From positions 9,362,001-9,426,000 of the forward strand of contig NC_065903.1 of NCBI RefSeq assembly GCF_905147045.1: a stretch of 64,000 nt of DNA. Reading direction: 5' to 3'. Source of the DNA: Nymphalis io. Taxonomy: Eukaryota; Arthropoda; Insecta; Lepidoptera; Nymphalidae. The stretch's first letter is position 1. Each line of letters begins with the position of its first letter. Under the pieces are notes generated by a model that saw only the letters and a program-made list of their open reading frames with translations, did no database searches and was not told the origin of the DNA. A program made the position numbers and the translations under genes. Shown here piece after piece: positions 1 through 13,616 of the stretch.

Positions 1-770
1 TAAATTTATTTTTGTATTTCTTAAACAAAACATCAAGCAAGGTATTAATATTGTTTTATTAAAAATGTCTTGTTTTTCTTACCCTTCGACGTTTGAGACG
101 TGCACTTAAAGTGTTTCCAACCCTCGGCGCGTGTTCTATCTTGTTAGTTACATAAACTTGATACACCACATCAAGTGTAACCAAAGAATTGCTTATTGTA
201 ACTGTCTAGTAACTTCAGTCATTTATTGAGTTTAAATTCAATCATGTTTGCAGGAAAAGCAAAATAAAAGGAAATTTTAATTATTGAAAAAAAAAAAAAA
301 TACAACTTTGATTTCACAAACTAACAAGGCTTATTATAACAAGTATAATTTTATGGCATTTTTTCTGTCTTAAAGATTAAGTCTTTATTATTATATGATA
401 GTTTTTGATCATGAACAATGATATCTATATCAGCATTATATATGACATTATCGTATTAAATTTTTCTTATTAATATTAATAATTCAAATTATTATCTAAG
501 TAATAGTAAATTAACTTAAGTCGAATAGTTTTATTTTTAAATGCTCGTAAAGAAACAGTTGAACAAAAGACGTATTTTGCCTAAGGTCGTCTACTTTTTT
601 GCCATGTTTTTTCCGCCCTGTTTGAGTAAAGCTAGTTTTAACGTTAACGGTCTCGTAATTTCAAATTATAAACACATGACTGCATATTTTTATCCACTCA
701 TATTTTACTTCGCTACTGTTGATATCCAAAATATATTTTTCTCGTGTTGTAAGTTGTGTAAGTTACAAAC

Positions 771-818
771 AATAAATTGCAGATTTTTTTATAATAATAA
801 GAAAATCTGCAATTTATT
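771..818. repeat. Perfect 17-bp inverted repeat (hairpin)
   Basis: Arms 771-787 and 802-818 are exact reverse complements with a 14-base loop of T and A. A third near copy of the arm core (gcaatttat) follows at about 828-837. Confidence 0.85.
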
Positions 819-1322
819 CTTTTTTTTGCAATTTATGGGAATACATTTTTTTTTAATTTTTTTTTTATTTGTGTTTTCTTCGGTATGTGTTGATAATATA
901 ATTTACTTTTAATGTTAAACGATAAATTTTATGAAGGTCAGTAATAAGGAACTGACTCATATGTACATGACCCGCTTGCTGATTAAAAAAATGCAATTAG
1001 TCACTCATTGTTTTGATATAATATCACGGGTAAACTAACTTGTTACATAGCTGCTGTTAAGGAAATAAAGGGTTCGTATTTTGTAAATCGATGCATAACT
1101 GTCTTGATAATAATCATCTTATTTTTGCTTGATGCACTTATTTAAAACAGGTTATTTGTTCCTTGTGTGCTTGGCTTTGATAGGAAGTAACACCAGATGC
1201 TTAGCATGACCCGCATATCGGAAATCTCAGTTAAGCAATCGATTTAAACTGGACAGATCAACCTTGACGATGCGTCCGCCAGGCGTCAGATGTTAGTAGC
1301 AAGCGCAGGTGCTGACACGCCC

Positions 1323-1335
1323 AGGTCAATGACTA
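1323..1335. promoter_or_regulatory. Candidate ecdysone-receptor-type IR1 palindrome
   Basis: AGGTCAATGACTA matches the EcR/USP inverted-repeat consensus RGGTCANTGACCY at all but the last two positions. The core GGTCA-A-TGAC is fully palindromic. It lies about 12.3 kb ahead of the first coding exon. The Drosophila orthologue is ecdysone-induced, which makes the site interesting, but a 10-base core can occur by chance. Confidence 0.25.
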
Positions 1336-4300
1336 CAGGATGTAAATAAATTATAAGTAACGAATCAATCTAATCAATTTAATACTTTATTCGGTAAATT
1401 ATTTTTTGTAGCGCATGCGCCATACTGAGCTCATTATGTATTCACAACATTACATGTAGTATGTAACCAGCATTTCGATGAGCCAATAATATCTTATTTA
1501 ACGCTCGTATATTGATAGATATCACTTAGATTTATTGCGTCCCATATGGCGCTTAATACGTCTACTGGAATAGACAATTAAACATATCATTTAGTTATTT
1601 TTAAACAGTTATAAAATTCTGGAAAATGTATACATGTCAGGTTTTTTCTTGTGTCCAGGTAACTAAAATAATCATCAGTTTGGTGAATCAACCATTACTG
1701 GTAAACCTTTATGGATTGACAACTTTTTATCCTTACAATTACAAATATTCATAGAGTGGTCTGGCGACATTCATAGACGCTGTTGCAATTATGAAACATT
1801 TAAGACGAAATTATTTTAAATATGGACGCTTTGAGTACATAGTCCCTTTTATAACGAATCGACTTAGCATAATTTAACTTTACATATATATTACATATAC
1901 AAAACTATTACATATACTATTTTTTTTTTTACATTTCCGTCTTTGTGATACAGATCTCATGTTAACAGTGTTTATGCTTTGTAAATATGAAATAAGTTTT
2001 TACTATGATTAAAAAATACCTTAGAATATGATGATATTAAAGAAATAATGAAAATAACAATCATAAACCTTGTGAATAGTACGTTTCAAAACCTTGGCAA
2101 GATAATAAATTTTAAGATTAGACCTTGCATCAATCTTTCATATGTTTGTGCTCACACAAATAACATTACATAAATTGTTATTTATACTGTTTATATTTAT
2201 TTATTTTTATAAATTTTGGTTTAAATAAACGAAAATTATTTTAAATCATTGTGATAATTTGCCGCCAAAGTCAGTCTTCTGATACCCTAACTGAAAAGGC
2301 TATTTAAATAAATTGCTTACAATTTGTACCATTTAAAATATAAAAGAGCTAAAGTTTCTTTTAAATAATGGCTACAGTATAATTTGTGGAAAAATAATTG
2401 CTACTTAGTTGCACCGCTTAAAATACTTGGACGAGAATACGAGACGGTGGATACTTTAGCGCGTTATATTTATTACTTCTTTAGTTATTAATAGTAACAT
2501 TAGCTACTTTAGTAATACTACTTTATTGGTAATGTTTCATTATCTTTTTTGATAAATTATATTTTTAAAAATTTATTATCAATTATTTAACTCGAGTAAT
2601 AATAATTTGTACAAATTAATCTTGACTTTGTTTTCTGTTCGCAATTTTGAGGTATCTTTCCTTACCTGAGGTAGCGCTGACAGGGCTTAATATATGGGTT
2701 GAGGAAAGTCAGATTTTATCGCGTCGTATAAATTAATCTGTTCGGTCGACAGCATTATGCTTTATAACGTTGTAAAAACCGTCTTTCACTCCTTGAAAGA
2801 CTTAATGGATCCAAAATGAAGACGGAAAGTTAATGTTTTACATGCTTTCTCTGTTAGCACAGTTTAAATTATTTATAAATTCAACAAGATAAATTTTAAA
2901 TCGTATCGTTGATCAAGTTAACATGCGAAAGTAAAATTCGAGCTGCTTAATAAATTAAGTATAGTTAATATTTACGTTAGCGAACAGGTTCATGGCGAAG
3001 AGCTAATAAATGAGAATTGACACTTTTAGATACGTACTGGTATTCGAAGACTGACGAGCAAAATGAACGTTTGGTTGACCGCGACGTTGGGTCAGGGCTG
3101 CACTCACTTAAGAACCTAAACAGAATATAGAAAATAGAGTGCATTATGAAAATGATTGAGACGTTCGAAATAAATATTATATTATTTATAAACATTAGTC
3201 ACGAGAAAAAGTGCGGAATATGGATAAAGCATAACTATCTCGTGATCTGTTAATATAAATAAATGTTTGCAGATCAATTAAAGCCTTAAGTACAGATAAT
3301 AAAAAGAAATAATATTTTACCTTAGTAACGTGATTTACGTATATATAAACATGTAATAGGTTTTGTACATAAAGATAACGTGTATTATTTTGTTTACCTT
3401 CGAATGCGAATGGTAAGCGAGCTATTGATATTTTAAACGTTAAGTTTTATGTATAAATATGCAGGTAACAGATTCATTCAATTGATCTGTTCATAAACGG
3501 TATACAAAGAGTTGCATAGCTCAATTCGCATTTACATTATAATAGATCGTATTGTGTGCAGGGTCACAGGTTCGAGGTCGTGTAACGTGTGCAACTCGCA
3601 ATGCCTTTGTGATCATGCTATATTACGTTTCTTATCGGCCCGTTACATCCTCAACTATTTCGATCCATAATTTTGAAAGAACCGTTCATACAAAAAAGGT
3701 ACTTTTATTTAAATTACACTTTATTATTGACTTCGTTATTTTTTAACTTTATTATTATAACTGATGAGATACTTGAAACATGATGATGAATTGAGTTGGG
3801 ATTTTGAAAGGGTAACAATAATAATTTTCAAAGTTTAAGCAAAATGAGAAGTTAGAAATATTTCCAAAGCAGACAAGGTGAACGATGTTAAAACGTCAAG
3901 TCAACATTATTAACAATTTCGGTAACAAAACACGTTATAAACACCTGCTGCACTATATATAAAAAAATTGAACGCTTAGTATTCCAAACGGGTTTCAGAG
4001 CGAGGCAGGGATCTCATTTCAGTTCTGGTTGAATAGTTTTTCGTCGCTTATTGTTATAGGTTTTGTGTACCATCTATTGTTCTCAACCTTGTCCTGAATG
4101 GCCTCTATCTCGAGTATGTGAATGATAATCGTAGTATTAACCTACCGCAGTGTTTTATTTTAAAATTGAACGGTTAAATTATTCCTCGATTGCTATCCTT
4201 CAGTTTCTAATACGACGTTTTTAAGAAGCTAACGTTTTATTTTGTATTTTTAGTGATTTCTTCATGTAAAATTCTTGTAAGGAATAAAACTGCAACTTTG

Positions 4301-4345
4301 TGCAATGCAATTGAATTTCTGTAATATTTTTAACGATTATTAATA

Positions 4346-4383
4346 ACATATACCTGAAGTATGTATGTACTTCAGGTATATGT
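4346..4383. repeat. Perfect 16-bp inverted repeat (hairpin)
   Basis: Arms 4346-4361 and 4368-4383 are exact reverse complements around tgtatg. The arms contain tacctgaagta. Confidence 0.85.
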
Positions 4384-5404
4384 ATGTATTATATATACTA
4401 AATTTTCTATTATATTCTTATATCATAATTCTAAATTAAAGATTGAATAGGAAAATTTTAAATTAAAGGTTTCGAAAATGCAGTCGTGATATATCTTTTT
4501 CATTAGATTTATTTCGTTAGATATCATAGATAAATATGAGATAATTAAACGCAATGCAAACTCGCTTTGTTTGAAAACGTCTTAAGCGTATTAAGTCCTT
4601 GGTTTGATAATTATGTCATATGACTGTAACATTCCGATGTAGATTTAACAAAGCAAATAAATAAAATTTTGGGGACAATACTTCTATAAATTATCCATAT
4701 TTACACAGTGATAGTAACCTATTTATATGGTAAATTGTACATGAATTAATTCAAGAGATAGTTCTTCCTTTTAAAAGAAAAAAACAACTATATATGAGTA
4801 TGAACAGATCTTTTATGATTAGGATTAATAGCCATAATTATAACTCAACCTTTAAAAGCATTTTACCGTAATTTGGTTATGTATTTACTTCGTTTATTTA
4901 TATTAATGATATCCACTAAAACCTGCTGTATTATTTTGAACTAACGTTAACGAGGTACTTGGAGCGATTGTTTTTGAAAATGCTATTAAATCCTAATTAA
5001 AATTATTGGGAGTTATTAGCGACACTCAAATTATGAATTATATGATAGTCGATATCAAATTATATTGAAATTACCATTCTATAAAGAAATGATTCATATA
5101 AACCTAAATCATCGTTAAATTGCGATACTGTGAATCGTTCTGAATTGGCCGTAAGTGCTGACGCAATGTGTGCAGGCACAATTGGAGTATCGGAACTCTG
5201 ATTTATTATAGAGGATAACAGTCATTTATTAGACTACCAAGGTGTGACTGAACAGATTAGCTGAATTAGTTTCCCGAGAGAATAAAATTTTTAATTATAG
5301 TATTTCTGAGAATGTAAGACTGAGAAGAGATATAACAAAATAAGCTCGAATTAAATCATTCTGCAGTAATATTATGTAGGATTTATTTCCTCCTGATCGA
5401 TTAT

Positions 5405-5705
5405 GGCCACGGTGGTCAATCTCATTTGCGACTAGCCAACTGTGCAGGAAATATTAAGTGCACAAGTGTGTGCGCAAATACAGGTGCACTCCGTTACTCC
5501 CATAATCCACCACAAAACAGACACGACTGTAAAGAGTTCAGGCGCAAGACCAACGGTAGTACGTCCTTTTCGATGCACACATTTCCAGACTTCCGATAAT
5601 GTTTCGACTAAAAGACCCAATAACTCTTTATCAGCTCATCTTTAGCTTTAAACCCAGAACCTAGGGATCTGTGGCCTTATACCTAGCTACTAGGCCCCTA
5701 GTCTG
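5405..5705 (+). repeat. Dispersed repeat family R4, copy 1
   Basis: It contains GACTAGCCAACTGTGCAGG, a run of alternating TG/CA, GACACGACTGTAAAGAGTTC and a tail CTACTAGGCCCCTAG. A related copy starts at about 54450 (AGACTAGCCAATTGCGCAG), and second-half fragments lie at 19497 and 39885. The family is interspersed and probably transposon-derived. Its class cannot be told from these fragments. ORFs 5432-5620 and 5442-5645 lie inside it. Confidence 0.65.
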
Positions 5706-5719
5706 GAAATGAGTTTTGC

Positions 5720-8012
5720 AAAAACACTTTGTATCTCACACGCAAAATGTTGAAAAAACGCTATATTGGTGCTTGTATTCTTCAAAAACGCTTCTTAACA
5801 ATTTTATACTGTTGTTTGCAAATCGAATTAAGTTTCGGTTTAATTATTTAGGTTCTTCTTCAAGATTAGTTTAATTTTTTTTTGTTTTTTCACTAAAACA
5901 CAATGTATAATTTTGGTATACGTCATGATGCTTTATTTAAAGGATTTGCCGTCTACTGATTCTATCTCTCAGATTGGCAGTAACCAACGCTCCAATCAAA
6001 TCCATTATCGCCCACGCACTTGTTAGTGTTTGTTTTAACAATAATATGCCTCATTACCGTCTGAATCATCAATATAATAGTACTGTTCTGTTTCCAGTTA
6101 ACACTTACGTTAATAGTAGGATGCGAGCAATAATAGGCATTCGAATGTTTCTTGTTTAAATCATTTACTAATATTCTGGAAATGATCAACGATATTTACT
6201 TCTTATCGTTAAGGGTAGATTTTGTACCCTCGCTTTACTAAATATTGTTCTATTTTAAGACAATAGAAACGTATGTGTATCAGCAAATATCATATTAGCT
6301 ACTATACTGGTTCGCATTATACTGGTACGTTCAGAAAATTGTCACATCCAAGAACTGGAGCGTATTAAAACATATTTTTGGCTCACATTCAAATGCCTAC
6401 AGTATGAGTTCTAACGCGGAACGGCGCCAGTCTTCTCATCATTTATTGACATTTTATCTTTCAACATTATACTTTCCGAAACTCTTATTACTTCAAAAAG
6501 TCAAACAATAATTACTCAAACAGAATGGTCACTTAGTTTTATAGCTTGGGATGATTCAGAGTTTTAACGCAAGGCGTTGATGGAGATTACGACTTTCATG
6601 TTACATTCTACATGACCCGTAACTTTAACGATTACCGAATTAACTTCTACTCTTTATTCTTTAATTGGACAATTATATTTTTATTATTATTGTAAATATA
6701 TACGTATAAGCGTAAACTATATGTATATTGTAACTAAATGATCACACCGTGACTGCACCAGTTTAACTGCAGCGGCGCAGGCGCAGCGCGGTGGGTGGAA
6801 TGGCACGCGGTCCGCCGCGCAAGGTCGACGAACGACTTTCGCACGTTCAAAACACGCTAGTCGCCGTGTTGGTTTTGTTGCTTCTATTGCTTAGTTTGCT
6901 TAGATGTGCAATAGCGTTTATGATGTGCAATAATAATGATTGATTGATTTGATTTCGTTTAAAATCTATTTACATAATCACTTATGCGATAAAAATCTTT
7001 TAGTTTTTAAAATTATACACTAACATTTAGTATTGAGAAGCGTGTATTACATACACTTCTCAACTATAATAGGAATAACATATTCTAAAAGACTAAAGAT
7101 ATTTATTCTCCTAAAAGATGTTATGGTCTAAATATCTATTTTACCTGGCCTTTGAGCTATTTTTTATTCGAAATGTTTAGCAGTAATTTGTGTATATTGT
7201 AATTTATATTTAAATGTACGGACAGAATGCAATGTTAATTCAACTGCACAATAATTGCAGATTCTTTCTGGCTTTCGCTTTGAATCGTTATATGCACTAG
7301 TGAAACCACATTAAGTAATTTTCCATTTAAATCCACAAATCAGTATAGCGCATTATACTCGTAAAATACCTATTTAAGACTTGTTATAGGCTTTACTCTA
7401 GTGAAAGCATTTTATTTAGTATCATTTATAAACTAAGATATATATAGATATATATAATTGTTAATATGTGTATTATAAATACATAAAAAATCTAAAAATA
7501 AAAAGGTGTTATAAAACCCTGACTTCAAGGGCTAAATGTGGGTGATACACGCGCTGGCCACCCACGAAAGTGTCAATTGCTCAAGTTCTCATACTCACTT
7601 TGAAATAATTTCTGACTTACCAAGAGTTTTTTTGCTTCATTAATAAATGGATCACTATTTCTAGTAACGATCTGACTGTCGAACTCCATGTAATTTTAGT
7701 TTTTTAAGTATAACAATAGAACGAATGTCCGTGTGACTCGTGAAAGTAAAATCGTGTTGTAAACAAATACGATTATTTTATCTTTTATATTTCGAGACTA
7801 CGAGTACCGTAGCTTTATTGTAATTAGTATTGTTTGATTTAAAATAATATCGTTTACCCTTTTTTCTTATAGAAGTATAAATAATTGATGATATAGATAC
7901 ATAATTAGATTATTAATAGACTTAAATTTAATATTTTAAACTGACGTAGGTGTGTTGTCTCGTTATATGCTACCACTTTTTTTAAATTTGTAATCAATAA
8001 ATAATTGTAACA
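5720..8012. other. Upstream sequence, no gene; one GC island
   Basis: AT-rich sequence without a credible exon. The exception in composition is the island at 6761-6880, listed separately. An imperfect hairpin (7034-7062, ttgagaagcgtgta / tacacttctcaa) is present. Confidence 0.55.
6761..6880 (+). promoter_or_regulatory. GC-rich island, candidate alternative promoter or 5' UTR exon
   Basis: About 120 bases dense in CpG (GCGGCGCAGGCGCAGCGCGG, CCGCCGCGCAAGGTCGACG) in a region otherwise about two-thirds A+T. In insects such islands often mark first exons. It lies 6.8 kb ahead of the first coding exon, whose acceptor requires an upstream exon. I do not see a strong donor next to it. Strand and role are inferred. 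Confidence 0.3.
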
Positions 8013-8301
8013 TTTTTTTTATAGAATAGGAAGGTGGACGAGCATATGGGCCACCTGATGGTAAGTGGTCACCAAACGCCCTTAGACATTGGCATTCTAA
8101 GAAATGTCAACCATCGCTAATAGCCAATGCGCCACCAACCTTGGGAACTAAGATTTTATGTCCCTTGTGCCTGTAATTACACTGGCTCACTCACCCTTCA
8201 AACCGGAACACAACAATATCAAGTATTGCTGTTTTGCGGTAGAATATCTGATGAGTGGGTGGTACCTACCCAGACGAGCTTGCACAAAGCCCTACCACCA
8301 G
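8013..8301 (-). repeat. A-tailed SINE-like repeat S2, copy 1 (near full length)
   Basis: Read on the minus strand it runs from CTGGTGGTAGGGCTTTGTGC through GTGTTCCGGTTTGAAGGGTG to CCACCTTCCTATTCTAT and an A tail (T run at 8013-8020). The same family recurs at 11109, 31170, 32023, 34842, 54642 and 63549. ORF 8127-8339 is inside it. I assign no published family name. Confidence 0.85.
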
Positions 8302-10493
8302 TAAATAATATACCATTTAAATATATATACCAGCTGTGATTTAATTGAGTTTATAATTAAAAATTCTGAAAATCGAATTGAGTATATCAGCTTGGCACAA
8401 AGCACTTACATTTAGCTGGATTAATGTCGAGTGGCGATGGTCGGCGTGGGCGAGACGAGAACATCGGGTTCATCGGACAATCCCGGTATGCGGAACTGGG
8501 TATCTGGTTCGTCTGCTCTCCAATTTATTGTCACCAGTGCACTTGACTGCAAGTAGGGCGCGAATGATTAATGTACACCGTAATAATGACAAAATTATTG
8601 TATGATTAGTTAATATTGGTTTATTCACAAAGGAACCATTTAAAAATACTCTTATTTTTATAATTACAAATATTAAAAATAATGTTTGTTGCTTGTACAA
8701 TAGTGGTTTGGAAAGTTTTGTGATCATATTCAGGTCAAAAATAGTTTATCAATCATTCTAAACAAGTTCGGAGCATACGTGTGTGGTGAAATCCATTAAA
8801 AGTTTTCGATTTTGTTTCTCACAAACGGGATTCCATTCATCCTTGTTTAGTCTGCTCTTTTTCGACGATAATTTGTTTTCAGTTACAAGTTTTGGATCCC
8901 TAATCCAACTTTTTAAAATATATTGTATCGCAATAAACGAGAAATTCAAGCGTCGTAAATTAATTTGCATCGTAATGTAATTCAGCATTACGTCAATAAA
9001 GATTAAAGAACAAAGATTTGACGTCTGTAATAATTTCTATTTATAGAATCTGATATGTTAGACCTGTTTAATTTAAAAAAAAAACACGAAAAGCACATGA
9101 GTGCAAACGTATCTATGTGGTTAAAATAAAATCATAAATACCATTATTTATACATAAGATATTATGTGAATGGTATGTGTGCGCTTTAATTTTACTTAAA
9201 TATAACAAAAATCCTATTACGCAATAGTACATTAAGTGGATAAAAAATTTACGAAGACCTTTACCTACGAATTTACCTAGTCATGAGTTGCTGTATTCGA
9301 GTATGTAGTGCGTTCTGTTTATTTGATACTAGCTTTCCTATCGATTTTGTTGGATTGGAATTATTCCTCTATATTTCATTCTTTTAAAGTTTAGTGTCAT
9401 TATCCAGGATTTAATCTCTATACCTCTAAATAAATCGGTATAGCGGTTTTCCTGTTAAACATTTACATTCACATTTATAAATATGAAATTTTCTAAGTAG
9501 GTAAAAGCGTTATTACTATTTTGTATAAGTCCAAAAACTTAATAGCAGCGATTAATAAAGAAAAACTCATTAATTTATTTGAGGCTCGTCAAGCGAAAAC
9601 CTTGCACGCACGTTACAGTCGGCCTTATTATACCTTTGATACTGAAAAAATAATAGAAATCGGTCGAAGCCTTCAAGCTATAAACTATACATACATACAG
9701 AAGTAAAAATATTCCAGTAAAAATATTGCAATAGATGTTCGAGAATTAAGTTTTCAACACGTGGTTTTAAGTGTGTTCGGTAAGACGTAACATCAGTGTA
9801 ATCAACCTAAATTGGTTAATTTCATGTTTTACATCATTAATCATGGATTACGGTCTTAAATTGCCAGTTAAACCGTTTCCCGCGGGACGCGACGAGAGTA
9901 TTACCATACGACCGCATTTATTACCTGAGTAAAAGAAACATGAGTATGCTAATTTACATATAAATATATATGTTTATACGTTCGTAAAATTAGAATATTA
10001 TTTTATGTATTGTGTTGCAATGAGAACTATTCGAAGTACATTACGAAATAATTATTGATTCTATTTTCATCTCGATATATGTATAAATAATTAAATGCAT
10101 TTTTGGAAGAGTATGAAAGTGTTTTCTCGTAACTTACAAAACGAAGAAATGTCAGTAAGAAAAAGGTTTTTGAACTAAAGACGACGTAAACTACCTGTAC
10201 TGTATTATCATTTGTATTAAGTTCTCTAATTCGTAATACCGCTATTATTTCAAACAGAAAATTATACTTTTATATTACTATCATTAAATAAACATATAAA
10301 GTATTAGAAGTTACACGTTGTTAGCAATGTTTTAATTACATTTTTATCCTTTACACGGAAGAAACAAGATAACAAGGCCGTTATCACAGATACGGAAATG
10401 CATTCCTTTTGATATCGTGTTATCAATTAGCATTTAAAAATATTTTCTTGTTTAATATGTTGTGTATCTAATATAATAGCCGATTTTTTAAAT
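8302..10493. other. Upstream sequence, no gene seen
   Basis: No exon with splice signals and no recognisable protein. The ORFs here (8378-8605, 8470-8727, 8758-8988, 8783-8980, 9521-9706) are 61-85 codons and match no domain I know. A short GC-richer patch at 8420-8510 is unexplained. Confidence 0.55.
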
Positions 10494-10672
10494 GAGTTGA
10501 TATGGCTCAGTGGTTTAAACACGTGAATCTTAATTGAAGATTGCGGGTATAAACCCATACAAGCACTACTGGACATTCAGGTGCTTAATTTGTTTTTATA
10601 ATTCATCTCATGCTTGGTGGTAAAAGAAAATATCGCGTGGAAGCTTGCATGTATCGGATGTAAATCATGTGT
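10494..10672 (+). repeat. tRNA-derived SINE S1, degraded 5' part
   Basis: GGCTCAGTGGTTTAAACACG is an A-box-like segment and GGGTATAAACCC a decayed B box. It is followed by the family body (aattcatctcatgcttggtgg). It is clearly diverged from the full copies at 25462 and 47167. Confidence 0.7.
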
Positions 10673-11108
10673 ATATCGATAAGGTGTCGATTATACATGC
10701 ACTTATACTTTAATATCATAACTTTCTAATTTATTTAAATTTTGAGCTCTACCATCATAGACAGTTCACCTCGTGAGTTTTCGTGTGTGTAGAGCTTTCA
10801 TAATTTTTAAAGTTTTGTCTATGTTTGTAAAATTGCAAATGGTGCTTCAAATGTAGGTCTCTGCCGCTTTTTAAAACCTCTCTAATATTTTAACTAAATA
10901 AAATTTTCCGTAAATTAAAACTAAAACCATAAAAATATGAATGGTACTTCATGAACGAGGTAAATAAAATACTTAATAATTAGTGGATTAAAAACGGGAC
11001 ATTTATATAAACTATTATAAGGAATTACATGATTTATTACGTTATAAGAACTGAGCACCAATTCACCAATTAAAATGGAGATGAGATTTATATACTCATA
11101 CGTATATG

Positions 11109-11326
11109 TTTGTGCAGGCCCGTCGTGGTAGGTACCACCATCTTTTAATACTAATTGCTCTTTTGCCAAATAGTAATAATTTGTATTGCTGTGTTCCGGT
11201 TTAAAGGTTGATTGAGTCATAATTACGTCTTAGTTCCCAAGGTTTGCGACGCTTTGGCGGTAACGATGTTGACCACTTAGTATTAAGAGGTCCATTAGCC
11301 CGCCTTTCTATGATAAAGAAAAACAC
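11109..11326 (+). repeat. A-tailed SINE-like repeat S2, degraded copy
   Basis: It shares TGTGCAGGCCCGTCGTGGTAGGTACCACC, GTGTTCCGGTTTAAAGG and CCCGCCTTTCTATGATAAAGAAAAAC in order with the other S2 copies. ORF 10921-11220 on the minus strand overlaps it and is not a gene. Confidence 0.75.
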
Positions 11327-11974
11327 ATGGTTTGATTTAGTTATTGTATATATTTTTTAAAATACTAAGATCAATACCTTATCATCATTATATATATAAA
11401 AATCATCAATCAAACCAAATTATTTTAAGTCCATGTTAATGTATAAAATGATGTAAAAAAAAAAAACAAATTTGGTCCTGTCGCTTTCCAGATTAGATAG
11501 CGTTGACATCGTGAATGTTTGTCAATGGTGGCCATGTTTGTGCAAGCCCTAGGCGTGTTGACAGACGCACTATACATTGACGCCGAATCCTATTCGAATG
11601 AAGCTAACATTCAATATTGAACTCTGCAATTTGGCTTTATGATTCCAACTCGCATCAACCAATCGATTTTATTGACGTCCAACACTTACAAATCGAAAAA
11701 TTATCGGCCTTTCTAGGACAGCTCAGGTTATAATCAGACTGAATAAATATACATCGTTCTTCAAAATTATCTAGGCTATGTGTACTTTCATTTTAGACAT
11801 CAGTTAATAAATGCATCTTTAGTTATTCTATTTAGCGTACAATCAATTGTAAATATTATATTTATTAAATAAGTTCTAATATTGGCAAACAATAATATAT
11901 ATAGTTTACGGGTTTAAATAGAACGAAAAGAAATTTTAATTTAAGTGTAGGTAAATAGTTTATCGTTTTCTGGG

Positions 11975-12130
11975 TCAGTGCAATCTAATTCAATGCAGTT
12001 TACTTGTGATAAGCTAGCCTCAATGAGTGCAGATTGCGGTTCGTCTCGCACTCGGCCGCGCGCCAAACTCAAGAAAACCAGTCGATCGGACCGAAACCGT
12101 TTTATCGTTTAATTGGCGTATTCCTCATTT
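11975..12130 (+). promoter_or_regulatory. Candidate promoter or 5' UTR region
   Basis: TCAGTG at 11975 resembles an arthropod initiator. A CpG-rich stretch (about 12034-12110, with CTCGCACTCGGCCGCGCGCC) follows. This is the GC-richest DNA just ahead of the first coding exon (13617). No clear splice donor is visible, so this is compositional evidence only. Confidence 0.28.
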
Positions 12131-13071
12131 TTTTTTTCATTGAGAGTTGTTTATGAGTTCGTTATTGCTTCCATCTGCGTCAACCCGGAATTATTTAGGT
12201 CATGTCGCAGGCCTTTTGAGGATCAGCTCGTCAGATTGGTCGATAAAAATTAAACGTCATACGCTCTGAGTGTTATCTTTTAATATTTCTTCTATCTTTT
12301 TATAGTGTAATCTTGCTTTATATTTGTCAGTAATATGGACAATTGAAATGGTCTCGTTGCATTCGTAGTTCGTATATCCAATGCATTTTTTTTATGAAAC
12401 CTATGTAGGTGAAATTCAGTAGGAATAATCGCTCTACGTGGTATGGCGACACGATGTCGCCTGTGAGATACTCTTGGCAACCATTAGGATTTGTACGAAC
12501 GATATCATTTTTGTGTTTTCAATTCTTTTGCTTTTAATTTATACTATATTTTATCAGTTGAAATAGAAACAAGAAATAGTCACATAGCCTGTTATGGGTT
12601 ATACAATTATAATTAATTATATCTGCATATATTTTCTAAGTAATACATTTACTCTTTATGTAGATATTTTCGAAATTGGCAAAGATCAGAAGTAAAATAT
12701 TTATTTTATGCGTTTGTTTACCTATTTCATGTATTTATTACTATTTTTATTGCAAATTATTTTATTTTAAATTTACATAATTTAAATTTAGGTTAAACAT
12801 TTTACCGAATCTCATTTGACCCACTCAGAGAATTCTGAAATTTAATAGAAAATTTCTCAGCTTCTTTCAAATTGCTTTACTCCTGTAATTGGTCGTTTAA
12901 TTTACGTTGACGTTACGAGTTTTTAGTGAAATGTTGTTGTTTTTTGAATTAGGTTTCATTAGCGAAACGAATTAAATGGGTCAGTAGCTAAGTATTCTTT
13001 TGAGTTAAAGTAACTTCATCTTGACTTCATAAATTTTTATATAATAAAAAGCAATGACTCTCTTCTGCTAA

Positions 13072-13250
13072 GTTAAGGCTTGGAGTTTTCTCCACCACGC
13101 GGTTCTAATATGGGTTTATTGAATATAAGGGTACGTATTTTTATTAGAAACGTCGTAAGGTTGCCTTCCACGGATCTCGAAATTAATTCCGAACACAAAT
13201 AGTACATGCGAAAATTTAGTGGTGATTACCCGTATTTGCACCCTAGTTTC
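13072..13250 (-). repeat. tRNA-derived SINE S1, degraded
   Basis: On the plus strand it shows gcttggagttttctccaccacgc, then a decayed cttccacggat...aaatttagtggtgattacccg. This is the reverse complement order of the full S1 copies at 25462 and 56913. Confidence 0.65.
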
Positions 13251-13616
13251 TCAGTGGAGATTTACTTGTTCCACAGGGTCATTTCGGTTTCAACCGTATT
13301 TCGTTATAAAGTCTTGCGTGTTTAAAATACTTTATATTATAAGGTTAATACACTTAATGATGACCACAAGGTTAGTGGAAATATAGAAATTGTAACTTAA
13401 TATTCATTACAAGGTTCTATAGGCTATAATATTATTAGTAATATTCGGTCTTCGTACTTTTAAATCATTGAACTCGACTCCACTTGCCTTACTCGACGCC
13501 GATAGTAAAATACTACGAGTATTCATAAATAGTAAATTTTTTTGTGATTAACATATGAATATATAGTTGTGTGTATATAGTTGATATAGTTTTTATCAAT
13601 ATGTTTTTGTCCGCAG

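Larger units (their letters stand above)
1..5404. other. Upstream AT-rich sequence, no gene seen
   Basis: I see no supported exon. The longest open frame (541-912) is a lysine/phenylalanine-rich translation of T- and A-rich DNA and is not credible as a gene. Two hairpins (771-818, 4346-4383) and one nuclear-receptor-type palindrome (1323-1335) are listed separately. A modestly GC-richer stretch at 1190-1335 is of unknown meaning. Confidence 0.6.

Noticed and set aside
541..912. 123-codon ORF
   Set aside because: Translation is dominated by Phe, Lys, Asn and Ile from T/A-rich DNA; no domain, no splice or promoter context.
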